Shown here in pieces: positions 43,310 to 52,182 of a DNA stretch of 64,000 nucleotides (within the stretch, counting starts at the first letter, position 1; every line of letters begins with the position of its first letter). Both the position numbers and the translations under genes were made by a program. The DNA comes from Gemmata massiliana (GTDB lineage Bacteria; Planctomycetota; Planctomycetia; Gemmatales; Gemmataceae). The stretch is taken from contig NZ_LR593886.1 in NCBI RefSeq assembly GCF_901538265.1, positions 310,001-374,000 of the forward strand, written 5' to 3'. Below the pieces are notes generated by a model. That model searched no databases. It was not told the DNA's origin and worked only from the letters and a program-made list of their open reading frames with translations.

Positions 43310-43846
43310 TTATTCTTTTTCAAACAATCCCGTAGATTCTTGGCGTTGTTTATTCAGGGCTTCTTCGGAAAGCTTCCAAAGTTTGGCCGGTGCCGCACCA
43401 GTACCGCTTACTTTTCCAGCTCCCTGAAACTCATCGGCAGTATTCCGGCGATAAAGAATCGTAGTTATTCCCGTCGTAGGCACATTCAGACTGGCAGCGA
43501 TGTCTGAGATCGTCGCAGGCGCGTTACTACGATCTGCGAAGAATTGAATCATTCGTTCTCGGATACCTGCTGCCTTTGATCGGGTGGATTCTGTATTGAC
43601 AGCGCCCGATGGTTTCTTTGCAGCTACACCGTTTGCCTTATTAGGACGAGCAGCGGTAATTGCGGTTGTGCTGGGCGTGTGAGCAAGTTCACGACCTATG
43701 AGGGAATCTGCAACAGCCCGAAGTGCTGCTGCAACGTCTGGATAGTAGGCGACCGGCAGGTTTCCCAATTCTCCGCGAATAGCAGCAATGTGCTCTTGGA
43801 TCTTGAGCAATGCCCCAATTCGGGCTTCGAGCGGGTTCTGGATCAT
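43310..43846 (-). CDS. hypothetical protein with C-terminal winged-HTH-like region
   Basis: A 178-residue protein. ATG 43846 is chosen because AGAGGG lies seven bases upstream; the frame continues to 43879. The first 60 residues form two helices (LEARIGALLKIQEHIAAIRGEL and DVAAALRAVADSLI). A low-complexity linker (65-95, rich in Ala, Ser and Thr) follows, and the C-terminal part resembles a winged helix-turn-helix (IRERMIQFFADRS, ATISDIAASLNVPTTGITTILYRR). This could bind DNA. Its base composition is visibly lower in GC than the neighbours, which suggests transfer. No family is named. It is convergent with the structured RNA, ending 12 bases past the RNA terminator. Confidence 0.72.
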   Translation of the reverse strand: MIQNPLEARIGALLKIQEHIAAIRGELGNLPVAYYPDVAAALRAVADSLIGRELAHTPSTTAITAARPNKANGVAAKKPSGAVNTESTRSKAAGIRERMIQFFADRSNAPATISDIAASLNVPTTGITTILYRRNTADEFQGAGKVSGTGAAPAKLWKLSEEALNKQRQESTGLFEKE

Positions 43847-44317
43847 TGGCATACCCTCTGCCCATACTAGCCAGCTCAAAACATCTTCCTGGATGGCATA
43901 TGGTCAGTATTCCCCAAGGTCTGGCGAAAAGCAAGTCGCTGAACTTGAAATAATGGTCGCGCCTGCGATTTGGAGATCCGTCTGTTATGCCGCGCCGGTC
44001 GTTGGCTATGGCAAATCGTGGCAGGCGATCTGAGTTGCAGTTGCCTAGAGATGCCTAGGCATTTCGTGGTCACACTGGTTCTGGGGGCGTTTTGTATTCC
44101 CAGTGACGTGTTTGGAAACACCTGTATAGATGGCGATTTGAGCTGGTCGTGGTTGGTGTGGCTAGCCCCCTTCTTTGGTCACCTTTTGCTGTTTGCTAAC
44201 GCGGGCATCGGAAGTTTATACGTGAAACATCACTTCAGTAGCGTTTCCAAACCGTTCGCGGTTGCGTCGTTTGACACGTCTCGCTATCTTCCCGCGTCGC
44301 CGGGATTGAGGTAGCGA
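43847..44317. other. 471-base lower-GC intergenic region, no gene seen
   Basis: Open frames on both strands here (for example plus 43970-44314) lack ribosome-binding sites and protein-like composition. It probably contains the promoter of the HTH gene and of the next membrane-protein gene. Confidence 0.5.
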
Positions 44318-45766
44318 ATGAACAGGTGGGCGGATCACTGGCTGGTGGCGTGGGTGCTGGCGTGCGCCGCGTTCGCGTTTGCGGCGGTCAGCGCGCGCCC
44401 GTTCGCGTCGTCCTGGAACGACGGCAGCCGGCTCGCGTCGGTGGAATCGCTCGTCGAGCGCAACACGTTCTGCATTGATGAGAGCGTGTTTCTGAACCCG
44501 CCCGCGGAACTCTTCGCCCGCGGCACTCCGGCCTACGATCCCGACAACGCGCTCGCCCAACGCGGGACGCTCGACAAGCTCCGTATCGACGGGCGCTACT
44601 ACTCCGACAAGCCGCCGCTCGTGAGCGTTCCGCTCGCAGTTGCGTACCGCGGGCTGATGCAGCTCGGGCTGCCCGCGCCGAGCCAACGGCCCGATGTGTT
44701 CGCGCACGTTGTGTGCGTGCTGCTGAGCGGTGTGGGGTTCGCGGTCGCGGTGGGGTGCATGTGGAGCCTCGGCACCCGCATCGGGCTTTCACCGGGCTGG
44801 CGCTTCGCGTGGCTGGCCGCGTTCGCACTGGCGACCGTGCTGCCCGCGTACACGCGGAGCGCGAACAACCACATTGCCCAACTCGGGGCTGTGGCGGCAA
44901 TCTGTGTGCTGCTGTGTCGGATTGCGGACCGGGCCGCGGAGGGCCGAACGGCGTGGGCGTCGCTCGTGGCCGCGGGGTTCATTACGGGGTTCGCGTACAA
45001 CCTGGATTTCGGCGTCGGTCCGCCACTCGTGCCAGTCGTGCTGGTGATCGTCGCCATACGCACTCGGCGTGTGCTTCCCGTACTAGTGTGCGGCGCTGCG
45101 ATGCTGCCCTGCGTGGTGACGGGTCACGCGATCAATTACGCGATCGGCGGCGACTGGCTCCGCCCGCTGAACATGCACCCCGAATACCTGAACTGGCCCG
45201 GTAGTCCGTTCGAGACGACCATGACCGGCGTCGTGCGCCCGCGCCCGCTGGCACAGCTCGCGTACACGTTCGACTTGCTGTTCGGCAAGAAAGGTTTCCT
45301 CACGCACAACCCGCCGTTATTGCTCGCGCTGGCCGCGGGAGCTTTAGTGCTATGGCGCCGAGGGACGACGCACCGCACGGAACTGCTCGGGCTGATCGCG
45401 TGGTGTGGGATGGGGTGGGCGATGTACGGCGTGCTCTCGAAGAACCACGGTGGCGGGTGCGTGACCGTTCGGTGGTTCGTGCCGTTCCTCGCTCCGGGGT
45501 TCTGGCTCCTCGCGAAGATTATTCGGGAAAAGACCGAGTTCCGGCGCGACTTCGTTGTGCTGGCCGCGTGGGGGCTTCCGCTCGCAGTGAGTGCGTGGAT
45601 CGTCGGTCCCTGGTGGGCGCGCGTGGTGCCGCTCTATTGGTGGGTGTTCGGCGGCTCGCTCGTGTCGTGGGCTGCGATTCGTTGGCACGCAGCACGAACC
45701 CAACCGGCGCCGGCGCTGGTAGTGCTTCCCACACCGAACGAAGTGCCCGGGGCGCGGGCAGCCTAA
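44318..45766 (+). CDS. polytopic membrane glycosyltransferase-like protein (GT39/ArnT class)
   Basis: A 482-residue protein with about 10-12 hydrophobic segments. The first extracytoplasmic loop has ASSWNDGSRLASVESLVERNTFCID and RYYSDKPPLVSVPLAVAYRGL; the SDKPP phrase with a preceding Asp is typical of GT-C membrane glycosyltransferases that use polyprenyl-phosphate sugars (dolichyl-phosphate mannosyltransferase and ArnT relatives). A large loop with GDWLRPLNMHPEYLNWPG lies midway. It is likely to glycosylate a protein or envelope lipid. Acceptor and donor are unknown. No sibling glycan genes adjoin it. Confidence 0.82.
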   Translation: MNRWADHWLVAWVLACAAFAFAAVSARPFASSWNDGSRLASVESLVERNTFCIDESVFLNPPAELFARGTPAYDPDNALAQRGTLDKLRIDGRYYSDKPPLVSVPLAVAYRGLMQLGLPAPSQRPDVFAHVVCVLLSGVGFAVAVGCMWSLGTRIGLSPGWRFAWLAAFALATVLPAYTRSANNHIAQLGAVAAICVLLCRIADRAAEGRTAWASLVAAGFITGFAYNLDFGVGPPLVPVVLVIVAIRTRRVLPVLVCGAAMLPCVVTGHAINYAIGGDWLRPLNMHPEYLNWPGSPFETTMTGVVRPRPLAQLAYTFDLLFGKKGFLTHNPPLLLALAAGALVLWRRGTTHRTELLGLIAWCGMGWAMYGVLSKNHGGGCVTVRWFVPFLAPGFWLLAKIIREKTEFRRDFVVLAAWGLPLAVSAWIVGPWWARVVPLYWWVFGGSLVSWAAIRWHAARTQPAPALVVLPTPNEVPGARAA

Positions 45767-45833
45767 ACCGCCCGGGGCGAGCGTATACTGGGGTATGTAC
45801 GCGATGTCGGCTCGTTCCCACCCGAAAGGCGTC

Positions 45834-47252
45834 ATGGCCAAAGCTCCACCGCCCCCGGCCGAACCGACGGTCACGTTCTGGGGGGCCGCGCGAACCGTAA
45901 CCGGTTCGATGCACCAACTCACGACCGGTAACAAAACGATCCTGCTCGATTGCGGACTGTTCCAGGGCAAGCGGTCTGAGAGCTACCTTCGTAATCGCGA
46001 CTTCCCGTTTCGCACGCGCGACATCGACGCGGTGATCCTCAGCCACGCGCACGTGGACCATTGCGGCAACCTGCCGAATCTTGTGCGTCGGGGGTTCGCC
46101 GGGCCGATTTACTGCACGCCGGCCACTCGTGCGCTCGCCGCGGTCATGCTCGGCGACGCCGCCAAGATTCAGGAAGAGGACGCGAACTACCTGAACCACA
46201 AGCGCGCGCGGCACGAGCCAAAGATCACCCCGCTGTTCGACGCACGCGACGTGTTCCGCACGCTGACCAAGATGCAGGCGGTGCGGTACGGCGAGCGGTT
46301 CACGCTGAGCAAGGGAATCGAAGTCACGTTCGCGGACGCCGGGCACTTGCTCGGTTCGGCCACGGTTCACCTGCGTCTCGACGGGCCGAACGGAGAACGG
46401 CGCGTCACGTTCACGGGCGATGTGGGCCGTCCGGGGCTGCCCATTCTGCGCGACCCGGAACCGATCCCCGCGTGCGACCTGCTCATCAGCGAGAGTACCT
46501 ACGGCGGGCACACGCACGAACACGTGGACGAAACCGCAGACAAACTGGGCGAAGTGGTGCGCCGGACGATCGAGCGCGGCGGGCGGGTCATCATCCCGGC
46601 GTTCGCGGTCGGCCGTACCCAGACGGTGGTGTACTTCCTGCACCAGCTCATTTCGAGCGGCAAACTGCCGCCCGTCCCGATATTCGTGGACAGCCCGATG
46701 GCGAACCGGGCCACCGAGGTGTTTCGCGCGCACACCGAGTGCTTCGACGAAGAAACGCTCGCGCTCCTCAACGTGCATCCGGACTTGTTCGGCGAGAAGC
46801 ACGTGCGGTACGTCGAAACTGTAAATGAGAGCGTGAAGCTGAACCGGCGCGAGGGGCCGTGCGTGGTGATTTCGGCCAGCGGGATGTGCGAGGCCGGGCG
46901 CATTTTGCACCACCTGAAGCACGGACTCGGCGACCCGCGCAACACGATCCTCATCGCCGGCTACCAGGCCGCGGACACGCTCGGTCGGCGCTTGGTCGAG
47001 AAGCGCCCAGAGGTCCGCGTGCTGGGGCGCCCGTGCCCGGTGAAGGCCGAAGTCGTGGTGCTAAACGGGCTATCCAGCCACGCCGACCACGGCGACATGC
47101 TGCGGATGCTCGGTCCGCTGGCCTCTACCACGTCGCGCGTGCGCCTCGTTCACGGGGAACCGGAACGGGCAACGAAACTGGTGGACGGACTCAAGGAAAT
47201 TGGGTTCGCCGACGTCAGCATCCCGGATCGGGGCGAGACGGTGGTGGTGTGA
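45834..47252 (+). CDS. MBL-fold beta-CASP RNA nuclease-like protein
   Basis: A 472-residue metallo-beta-lactamase-fold protein. ATG 45834 follows AAAGG; the frame is open 39 bases earlier. It shows HAHVDHCG (motif II), DAGHLLGS, FTGDVGR, and the later beta-CASP motifs, including an ISASGMCEAGRILHHL block and a C-terminal LSSHADHGDML (RMMBL). This is the layout of bacterial CPSF73-related RNA endonucleases such as the YSH1-like group, whose members process or degrade RNA; DNA or ester cleavage is less likely. It follows the GT39-like gene by 67 bases. No RNase J-type C-terminal extension is seen. Confidence 0.9.
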   Translation: MAKAPPPPAEPTVTFWGAARTVTGSMHQLTTGNKTILLDCGLFQGKRSESYLRNRDFPFRTRDIDAVILSHAHVDHCGNLPNLVRRGFAGPIYCTPATRALAAVMLGDAAKIQEEDANYLNHKRARHEPKITPLFDARDVFRTLTKMQAVRYGERFTLSKGIEVTFADAGHLLGSATVHLRLDGPNGERRVTFTGDVGRPGLPILRDPEPIPACDLLISESTYGGHTHEHVDETADKLGEVVRRTIERGGRVIIPAFAVGRTQTVVYFLHQLISSGKLPPVPIFVDSPMANRATEVFRAHTECFDEETLALLNVHPDLFGEKHVRYVETVNESVKLNRREGPCVVISASGMCEAGRILHHLKHGLGDPRNTILIAGYQAADTLGRRLVEKRPEVRVLGRPCPVKAEVVVLNGLSSHADHGDMLRMLGPLASTTSRVRLVHGEPERATKLVDGLKEIGFADVSIPDRGETVVV

Positions 47253-47318
47253 GGTGAGTAAGGGAGATTGGCCACAAAAAAGCACAACAAGCACAAAAAG
47301 AAGGCAACTCAGCTACGG

Positions 47319-47453
47319 ATGAATACAGATAACGCGGATCAGGAGTTCGTTAAATTCAATGCTTCGTGTTGAATTTGATTAGGTGTTATCCGCTCGCGCT
47401 TTTGTAGCGTGTTGCTCTATCCGTGTTATCTGCGTTATCCGCGTCATCTGCGG
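47319..47453. repeat. GATAAC/GCGGAT repeat elements
   Basis: CAGATAACGCGGAT at 47326-47339 and ATCCGTGTTATCTG at 47419-47432 form an inverted pair (13 of 14 positions). The right arm continues as GCGTTATCCGCGTCATCTGCGG. A related phrase occurs at 3569-3594. It lies between the nuclease gene and the convergent ArsR gene; no gene is visible. Confidence 0.5.
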
Positions 47454-47459
47454 TTCTTT

Positions 47460-47813
47460 TCATTCTTCCAGCTCTTTCACTTCGTCTCGGCAGTTCGGCA
47501 TTTCGATGCGGCAGCAGCCGAGGTTCAGCGCGTCCTTCGGGATGCCTGCGTTCACCGCGTCTTCCAGCACACCGGGGCGCAGCGAGTACAACACGAACCG
47601 GCCCTGCTTCTTCCCGCGAATCAGGCCCGCGTTCCGCAGCACACCTAGGTGGTGCGAGACGTTCACGACGTTCTTCAGCCGGAGCATGTCCGCGATCGCG
47701 GTCACGTTCTGCGGGCCGTCGGCCAGGAAGCGGACGATTTTCAACCGCTCCGGCGCGGCCAGTGCAGAGAGTAACCGCGCGCAGCGCTGCGGTTCGAGCG
47801 GATCTTTGGCCAC
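47460..47813 (-). CDS. ArsR-family winged-HTH regulator
   Basis: A 117-residue protein, starting at GTG 47813 ten bases after GGAGG (a GTG at 47822 is also possible). The HTH covers about 15-70 (LLSALAAPERLKIVRFL, VTAIADMLRLKNVVNVSHHLGVLRNAGLIRG) followed by a wing (GRFVLYSL). The C-terminus carries Cys100, Cys101 and Cys108 (LGCCRIEMPNC), a tail not found in all family members and suitable for metal or redox sensing; the classic ELCV metal box in the recognition helix is absent. Nothing adjacent looks like a metal-efflux or arsenate gene. Its target is unknown. Confidence 0.85.
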   Translation of the reverse strand: MAKDPLEPQRCARLLSALAAPERLKIVRFLADGPQNVTAIADMLRLKNVVNVSHHLGVLRNAGLIRGKKQGRFVLYSLRPGVLEDAVNAGIPKDALNLGCCRIEMPNCRDEVKELEE

Positions 47814-47893
47814 GAGCGGCACACCTCCGGCGGGACGCGAGAAGCACACACCGGATTTTACATCATTTATGCGATTCGGCGAAGGTCAGCCCG

Positions 47894-48868
47894 TTATCGC
47901 TTTTCGGCCACACGGAACAACTCCACCGTACCATCGGACGTACCCTTCGCCATGTACCGGCCATCCGGGGTGAAGGCCAGGCGCGTCGCGGGGCTACCGG
48001 TAATTTCCCACTCGCGGAACTGCGTACCGGTGCGGAAACTCCAGTTGCGCACGCGGAGGTCGTCGCCGACGCTAACGAGCGTATCCGCTTCTCGCGAAAT
48101 CACTAGTGCGCGAACCGCTCCGACGTGGCCCTTCAGTTCGGCCCGCACGCTCGGTTTGATTGCGGTCAAATCCCAGAGCCGAATCAGCCCGTCCTGGCTC
48201 GCGGTCGCCAGCGTTTTGCCGTCGGGCGAGTAGGTCAGTGCGTTGACTTCGCCCCCGTGCGATAACGTGGCCCGTTCCGTCGAACGAATTCGGCTCAGAG
48301 TCCACAGCCGGATGGTCGCGTCGCGTGACGCGGTCGCTGCCCCCATCCCATCGGGTGAAAACGCGACCGCCCGGACCGGTTGAGTGTGGCCCAACAGCAG
48401 CGCGCGAGCTTCACTCGTTGACCCGCGTGCCGGTTCCCAGATGCGCAGTGTGCGGTCTTCGCCCGCCCCTGCGACTTGCTTGCCGTCAGGCGAAAAACTC
48501 AGCGCGTCAACGGCCCCGCGTGCGCCGCGGAGCGTCCCGGCTTCCTGCGGGGCCTTATCGGACACGTCGTAGAGCCAAACGAAGCCGTTCAACGACCCGG
48601 AACCGACCGCCAGCGTGCGGCTGTTCGGCGCGAACGTGAGTGCGTGGAGCTTGTCGCCGGATTTCTGTAAGGCGGAACGCTCGCTGGGCTTACTACTAGC
48701 GATGTCCCAGATGCGGGCGGTCCCGTCGCTACTCGCCGACGCCAGCAAGCACCGGTCGGGCGAGAACGCGAGGGAAATGATTTCGGCGGTGTGCCCCTTC
48801 AGGCGCGCGATCTGCTTGGCGGGGGTGGAGATCAGTGCTGCTTTGTTGGTTAAAGTTTGTGCGTCCAC
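47894..48868 (-). CDS. free-standing WD40-repeat protein
   Basis: A 324-residue WD40 protein consistent with a single seven-bladed propeller. Blade signatures include LKGHTAEIISLAFSPD, SASSDGTARIWD, LRGARGAVDALSFSPDGKQ, LLGHTQPVRAVAFSPDG, TASRDATIRLW, LSHGGEVNALTYSPDG and LKGHVGAVRALVISRE, ending in TSDGTVELFRVAEKR. The start is uncertain: I favour GTG 48868 (GGGGA eight bases upstream); an ATG at 48952 and a longer frame to 49072 are alternatives. No signal peptide is clear at any of these starts. It is not fused to a kinase here, unlike the WD40 region at 3.7-7.3 kb. Confidence 0.82.
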   Translation of the reverse strand: MDAQTLTNKAALISTPAKQIARLKGHTAEIISLAFSPDRCLLASASSDGTARIWDIASSKPSERSALQKSGDKLHALTFAPNSRTLAVGSGSLNGFVWLYDVSDKAPQEAGTLRGARGAVDALSFSPDGKQVAGAGEDRTLRIWEPARGSTSEARALLLGHTQPVRAVAFSPDGMGAATASRDATIRLWTLSRIRSTERATLSHGGEVNALTYSPDGKTLATASQDGLIRLWDLTAIKPSVRAELKGHVGAVRALVISREADTLVSVGDDLRVRNWSFRTGTQFREWEITGSPATRLAFTPDGRYMAKGTSDGTVELFRVAEKR

Positions 48869-49098
48869 GCGATCGGTCCCCGGCGGGTCTGGTTCCAAGT
48901 ACGAGAACTCTAATACACAACCCGCCGGGACGCGTGCGTGCGCTCGAAACATCGCCCGGCGGCAGCATTTAGCCGAGGCGCGACGCGGCCCGAAAGTGAT
49001 ACTCTGATACTGGACCCTTCGGCGCGAAGTTCCCGTAATTTGGTGCCGGGGCATGAAGTTTTGCGCTGCCAACGTGATCGCCTACGAACGGAGTTCCC

Positions 49099-50265
49099 AT
49101 GACGCACGATGTGTTCGGCAAGCTGCGGTTCCGGGACGCCGACGAGTCGTGGGCCGGGTCCGCAGCGCTCCCGCGGTTCGCGACCATTGGCGTGATGCCG
49201 GAACCGGCGCCGCTGACCGAAGAAGAAGCCGTGCGAATGGCGGCCGACATGAACGCGGCCCTGGAGAACATCAAGGCCCAAATGCGCGAGCGGTTCGGCG
49301 ATCAGGCTGATAAGGCGTTCGCGGAGATCGATCGCGAGGCGGAAGAAGAGGCCGAAGCGGAAGCGACCGAGGAGCCGGACCCGCGGGACGCGGAGCGCGA
49401 ACAGCGGCGCGCCGCCCGGCGCGAACGGCGCGCGGCGCTACTGGCGAAGGGGCGGTTCCCGTTCCGAATCGCCGGGCCGAGCGGGATCGAGCCGTCGCCG
49501 AAACAGGAGGCCGCGTTCCGGTTCCTAGTGGAGAACGAATCAGCCGTTTTCGAGGCCGTGTGCGAGCAGGTGTGGCAATCGTTCCGCAGCGCGTTCGAGC
49601 AGGAAGAGTGGCGATTGGTCGCGGGCGTAAAGCCCGCTGCGAACCTCGCAGAACTGCAGGGGCGGTTCGCGGTTCCGCGTGTCGACATCACGTATGAGGC
49701 CCGCGGCGGCTTCGCGCACCTCGCGTTCCTGATCGAGTCCGACTGGCAGGACGAGCACGGCCTCGTGGTCGTGTACTCACCAGACGAACGGTCCGCGCAC
49801 TGGACCTCGTGGGAGGGGCTGTACGACCTGCTCGAATCGGACGAACCCGAGAGCGACGCGGACGAGTACGTCCCCACGCCGCACGACCTGCTGCTCGAAG
49901 CGATCCTCACCGGGGATGAGGAACGAGCACGCGAACTGGAAGCGGCCGGCGCGAAAATCAATGAGCTGGGACCGGACGAGTACCCGCCGCTGTGGATCTC
50001 GGTCGATCAGATCGAGGTCGAGGAAGTGCGCCGGCTACTGGCTTACGGCGCCGACCCGACTCTCTCGAACCCGGACGAGCGAAGCACTCCGTTGCGGCAC
50101 GCGAAACGCATGTATCGCGACATGGGGTTCTCCCCGTCGAAGAACCAGGACCAACTGCTGAACGACATGTTCGCGATGATCCGCGAAACCGCCGGCGACA
50201 AGTTCAATGACCTCAAAGTCCGGCTGGAAGAAATCATCCACTTGCTCGAAGCCGCTCAGGTTTAA
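49099..50265 (+). CDS. DUF6985-like / ankyrin-type protein
   Basis: A 388-residue protein with GGAG five bases before ATG 49099. The N-terminus FGKLRFRDADESWAGSA resembles DUF6985/DUF2262-type proteins seen near toxin-immunity loci. A strongly charged helix follows at about 80-115 (EEEAEAEATEEPDPRDAEREQRRAARRERRAALL). The middle (125-255) repeats the domain-type features (PSGIEPSPKQEAAFRFLVENE, LAFLIESDWQDEHGLVVVYSP). The C-terminus reads like ankyrin repeats (DLLLEAILTGDEERARELEAAGAKINE, EVEEVRRLLAYGADPTLSN). A role in polymorphic-toxin immunity is possible but unproven. It is convergent with the flavoprotein gene. Confidence 0.75.
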   Translation: MTHDVFGKLRFRDADESWAGSAALPRFATIGVMPEPAPLTEEEAVRMAADMNAALENIKAQMRERFGDQADKAFAEIDREAEEEAEAEATEEPDPRDAEREQRRAARRERRAALLAKGRFPFRIAGPSGIEPSPKQEAAFRFLVENESAVFEAVCEQVWQSFRSAFEQEEWRLVAGVKPAANLAELQGRFAVPRVDITYEARGGFAHLAFLIESDWQDEHGLVVVYSPDERSAHWTSWEGLYDLLESDEPESDADEYVPTPHDLLLEAILTGDEERARELEAAGAKINELGPDEYPPLWISVDQIEVEEVRRLLAYGADPTLSNPDERSTPLRHAKRMYRDMGFSPSKNQDQLLNDMFAMIRETAGDKFNDLKVRLEEIIHLLEAAQV

Positions 50266-50295
50266 GCGCCGGCAGCCTTGTTGCAGGTCGCAAGT

Positions 50296-50350
50296 CTGAA
50301 AGCCGAGGGCCAAAGCATTCGGTAGAGGTGCTTTGGCCCTCGGCTTTCAG
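50296..50350. terminator. 22-bp perfect hairpin between convergent genes
   Basis: Arms 50296-50317 and 50329-50350 are exact reverse complements with an 11-base loop, 31 bases after the ankyrin-type gene and 12 bases before the stop of the flavoprotein gene. A bidirectional terminator is likely. Confidence 0.85.
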
Positions 50351-50361
50351 GCTTTCGGCCC

Positions 50362-51600
50362 TCACAATTGCTTGCCCGCGAGCCAACCGGTGCTCCACGC
50401 GGACTGGAAGTTGTAGCCGCCGATCCATCCGTCGAGGTCGAGCACTTCGCCGGCGAAGTACAGCCCCGGTGCCCGTTTGCTTTGCATCGTGCGCGAGTCC
50501 ACTTCGTCGAGACTCACGCCCCCGGCCGTCACTTCGGCCTTCTCGAAGCCCAGTGTCCCGCGAAGTGGGAGCCGCAAGCGTTTAGCCGCGGCGACGAGCG
50601 CAAGTCGGTCGGGTTTCGCCAGCGCCGCGGCCTTTCGATCAGCCGCCATCCCGCACACCACGAGTAACTGATCCGCCAAGCGCCGCGGTAGCTTCTCTGC
50701 CAGGATCACCGCGAGCTGTTTCTTGCCCGAAGCTAGAGATTCCGCACGCAGGAACTCGTCGAATGCTTGCTCCGTTTCCAGTGGCAGAAAATCCGCTTCG
50801 AGGATGAGGGACGACGGCTTCGCGTGGCCACTCACGGCGCGGCTCACGTCGAGTGGGGCGGGACCGGTCAGCCCGAAGTGCGCGAACAGTACCGATCCGC
50901 GGCGCTGGCTGAGTGCTTTCCCTTGTTCGGGCATCACTTTCAGGTTCACGTCGGGAATCGTGATCCCGCGAAGTTCGCCGATCCACGCCGGCTGCACGGT
51001 GAGCGGCACGAGCGCGGGGCGCGTCGACACGATCGCGTGGCCGAATTTCGTGGCGATCGCGTACCCGTCGCCGGTGGTGCCGCACCCCGGGTACGATTTC
51101 CCGCCCGTGGTGACCAACACGCGCTCCGCCGTGAGTGTGCGCGTCACTGTGGACACGCGGAACCCGCCCTCGGGGTGCGGGTCGATGTCTTTTACGGGTT
51201 CCGTGAGCGCGAGTGTTGCGCCGCTACGGGTGAGGCGCTTCATCAGTGCTTCGAGTACGTCAACCGCGCGATCACTGACCGGGAACACTTTGCCGGTGTC
51301 TTCGACCTTCGTCGCGACCCCTTCGTTGTTAAAGAACGTGACGATTTCTCGCGGGCCGATCGCCGCGAGCGCGGAGTGCAGAAACTTCCCGTTGGTGCCG
51401 AACGCTTCCACGATGCCGCGTGCGTCGCAATCGTGCGTGATGTTGCACCGCGTGCCGCCGGACATGAGGATCTTCACGCCGGGCTTCTTGCCCTTTTCCA
51501 GAAGGAGTACCTTGCGCCCGCGCTCGGCCGCGTGGATCGCAGCCATCAGCCCGGCGGCTCCCGCACCCACGATAATCGCGTCGAAATCAAACACCGTCAT
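50362..51600 (-). CDS. BaiN/HI0933-family FAD-dependent flavoprotein
   Basis: A 412-residue NAD(P)/FAD-binding protein. The N-terminal dinucleotide motif IIVGAGAAGLMAA is followed by LLEKGKKPGVKILMSGGTRCN, which is diagnostic of the HI0933/YhiN/BaiN group. Other marks are LVTTGGKSYPGCGTTGDGYAIA and a C-terminal GLYFAGEVLDLDGWIGGYNFQSAWSTG. Members are flavin-dependent oxidoreductases of uncertain substrate; BaiN takes part in bile-acid dehydroxylation in gut clostridia, which is unlikely here. ATG 51600 follows an AAGGG site. It shares the minus strand with the hypothetical gene immediately upstream, the two being separated by 8 bases. Confidence 0.9.
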   Translation of the reverse strand: MTVFDFDAIIVGAGAAGLMAAIHAAERGRKVLLLEKGKKPGVKILMSGGTRCNITHDCDARGIVEAFGTNGKFLHSALAAIGPREIVTFFNNEGVATKVEDTGKVFPVSDRAVDVLEALMKRLTRSGATLALTEPVKDIDPHPEGGFRVSTVTRTLTAERVLVTTGGKSYPGCGTTGDGYAIATKFGHAIVSTRPALVPLTVQPAWIGELRGITIPDVNLKVMPEQGKALSQRRGSVLFAHFGLTGPAPLDVSRAVSGHAKPSSLILEADFLPLETEQAFDEFLRAESLASGKKQLAVILAEKLPRRLADQLLVVCGMAADRKAAALAKPDRLALVAAAKRLRLPLRGTLGFEKAEVTAGGVSLDEVDSRTMQSKRAPGLYFAGEVLDLDGWIGGYNFQSAWSTGWLAGKQL

Positions 51601-51608
51601 TCCCACCC

Positions 51609-52037
51609 TTACACATAGAGGGCATCAGTTCCCGGTTCGGCACGGCGAACACGTTCAGCGAAGCCGGAATAGAAGAACGGGATGTTGTCTCCTGAGTCGC
51701 CGGACAGCCGACCCAGAACCTTGTCCCACGTAATCATCGCTACCCGAAACGTCGGTTCTCCGACGATCAAGACGGGCTGGTTCCGTTGCTCGAACCAAGC
51801 GTATCGTCCGCCGAACTGCCGTCGTCCGACCTCAAGGATGTAACAACCGAACTGTTGTGACGCCGTTTCTCGCTGGTCGGTGGTCATATCCTCGAAGTAG
51901 CCGGCTACCTCCTCTGCCATCTGTTCCAAAAGCGCTAGGCTCGACTCGGAGTAATCCAGCACGCCATAACTCATTACCTCGCTCATCTCGACAACGTTCA
52001 TAGCCGTGCGTGCGACCTGTTCGGCAAATTCGTCCAT
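51609..52037 (-). CDS. hypothetical protein
   Basis: A 142-residue soluble acidic protein with GAGG six bases before ATG 52037. It has a helical first half (LDYSESSLALLEQMAEEVAGYF) and a central beta segment with GRRQFGGRYAWFEQRNQPVLIVGEPTFRV, followed by GDSGDNIPFFYSGFAERVRRA. I recall similar sequences annotated only as hypothetical; it might belong to a DUF-type family associated with immunity proteins, but that is unproven. It runs on the minus strand just before the flavoprotein gene (8 bases between), so both could be co-transcribed. Upstream lies the 52183-52259 palindrome. Confidence 0.75.
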   Translation of the reverse strand: MDEFAEQVARTAMNVVEMSEVMSYGVLDYSESSLALLEQMAEEVAGYFEDMTTDQRETASQQFGCYILEVGRRQFGGRYAWFEQRNQPVLIVGEPTFRVAMITWDKVLGRLSGDSGDNIPFFYSGFAERVRRAEPGTDALYV

Positions 52038-52182
52038 GCCTTACCTCGCTGGATGTGAAATCGCTTCGCACCGCGTGCCGCAACGTGCTCCTTGCGGCCG
52101 CGTAAATCGCAACAACCAGCCCGACGGCTTCCGAATCCGTGGTAATCGCATCGAAGGCGATTGTATCAGCCCGACCGGGTAA

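Noticed and set aside
43970-44314. Small plus-strand protein gene before the GT39-like gene
   Set aside because: No ribosome-binding site, no homology signature, and irregular hydrophobic composition; I treat the region as non-coding.
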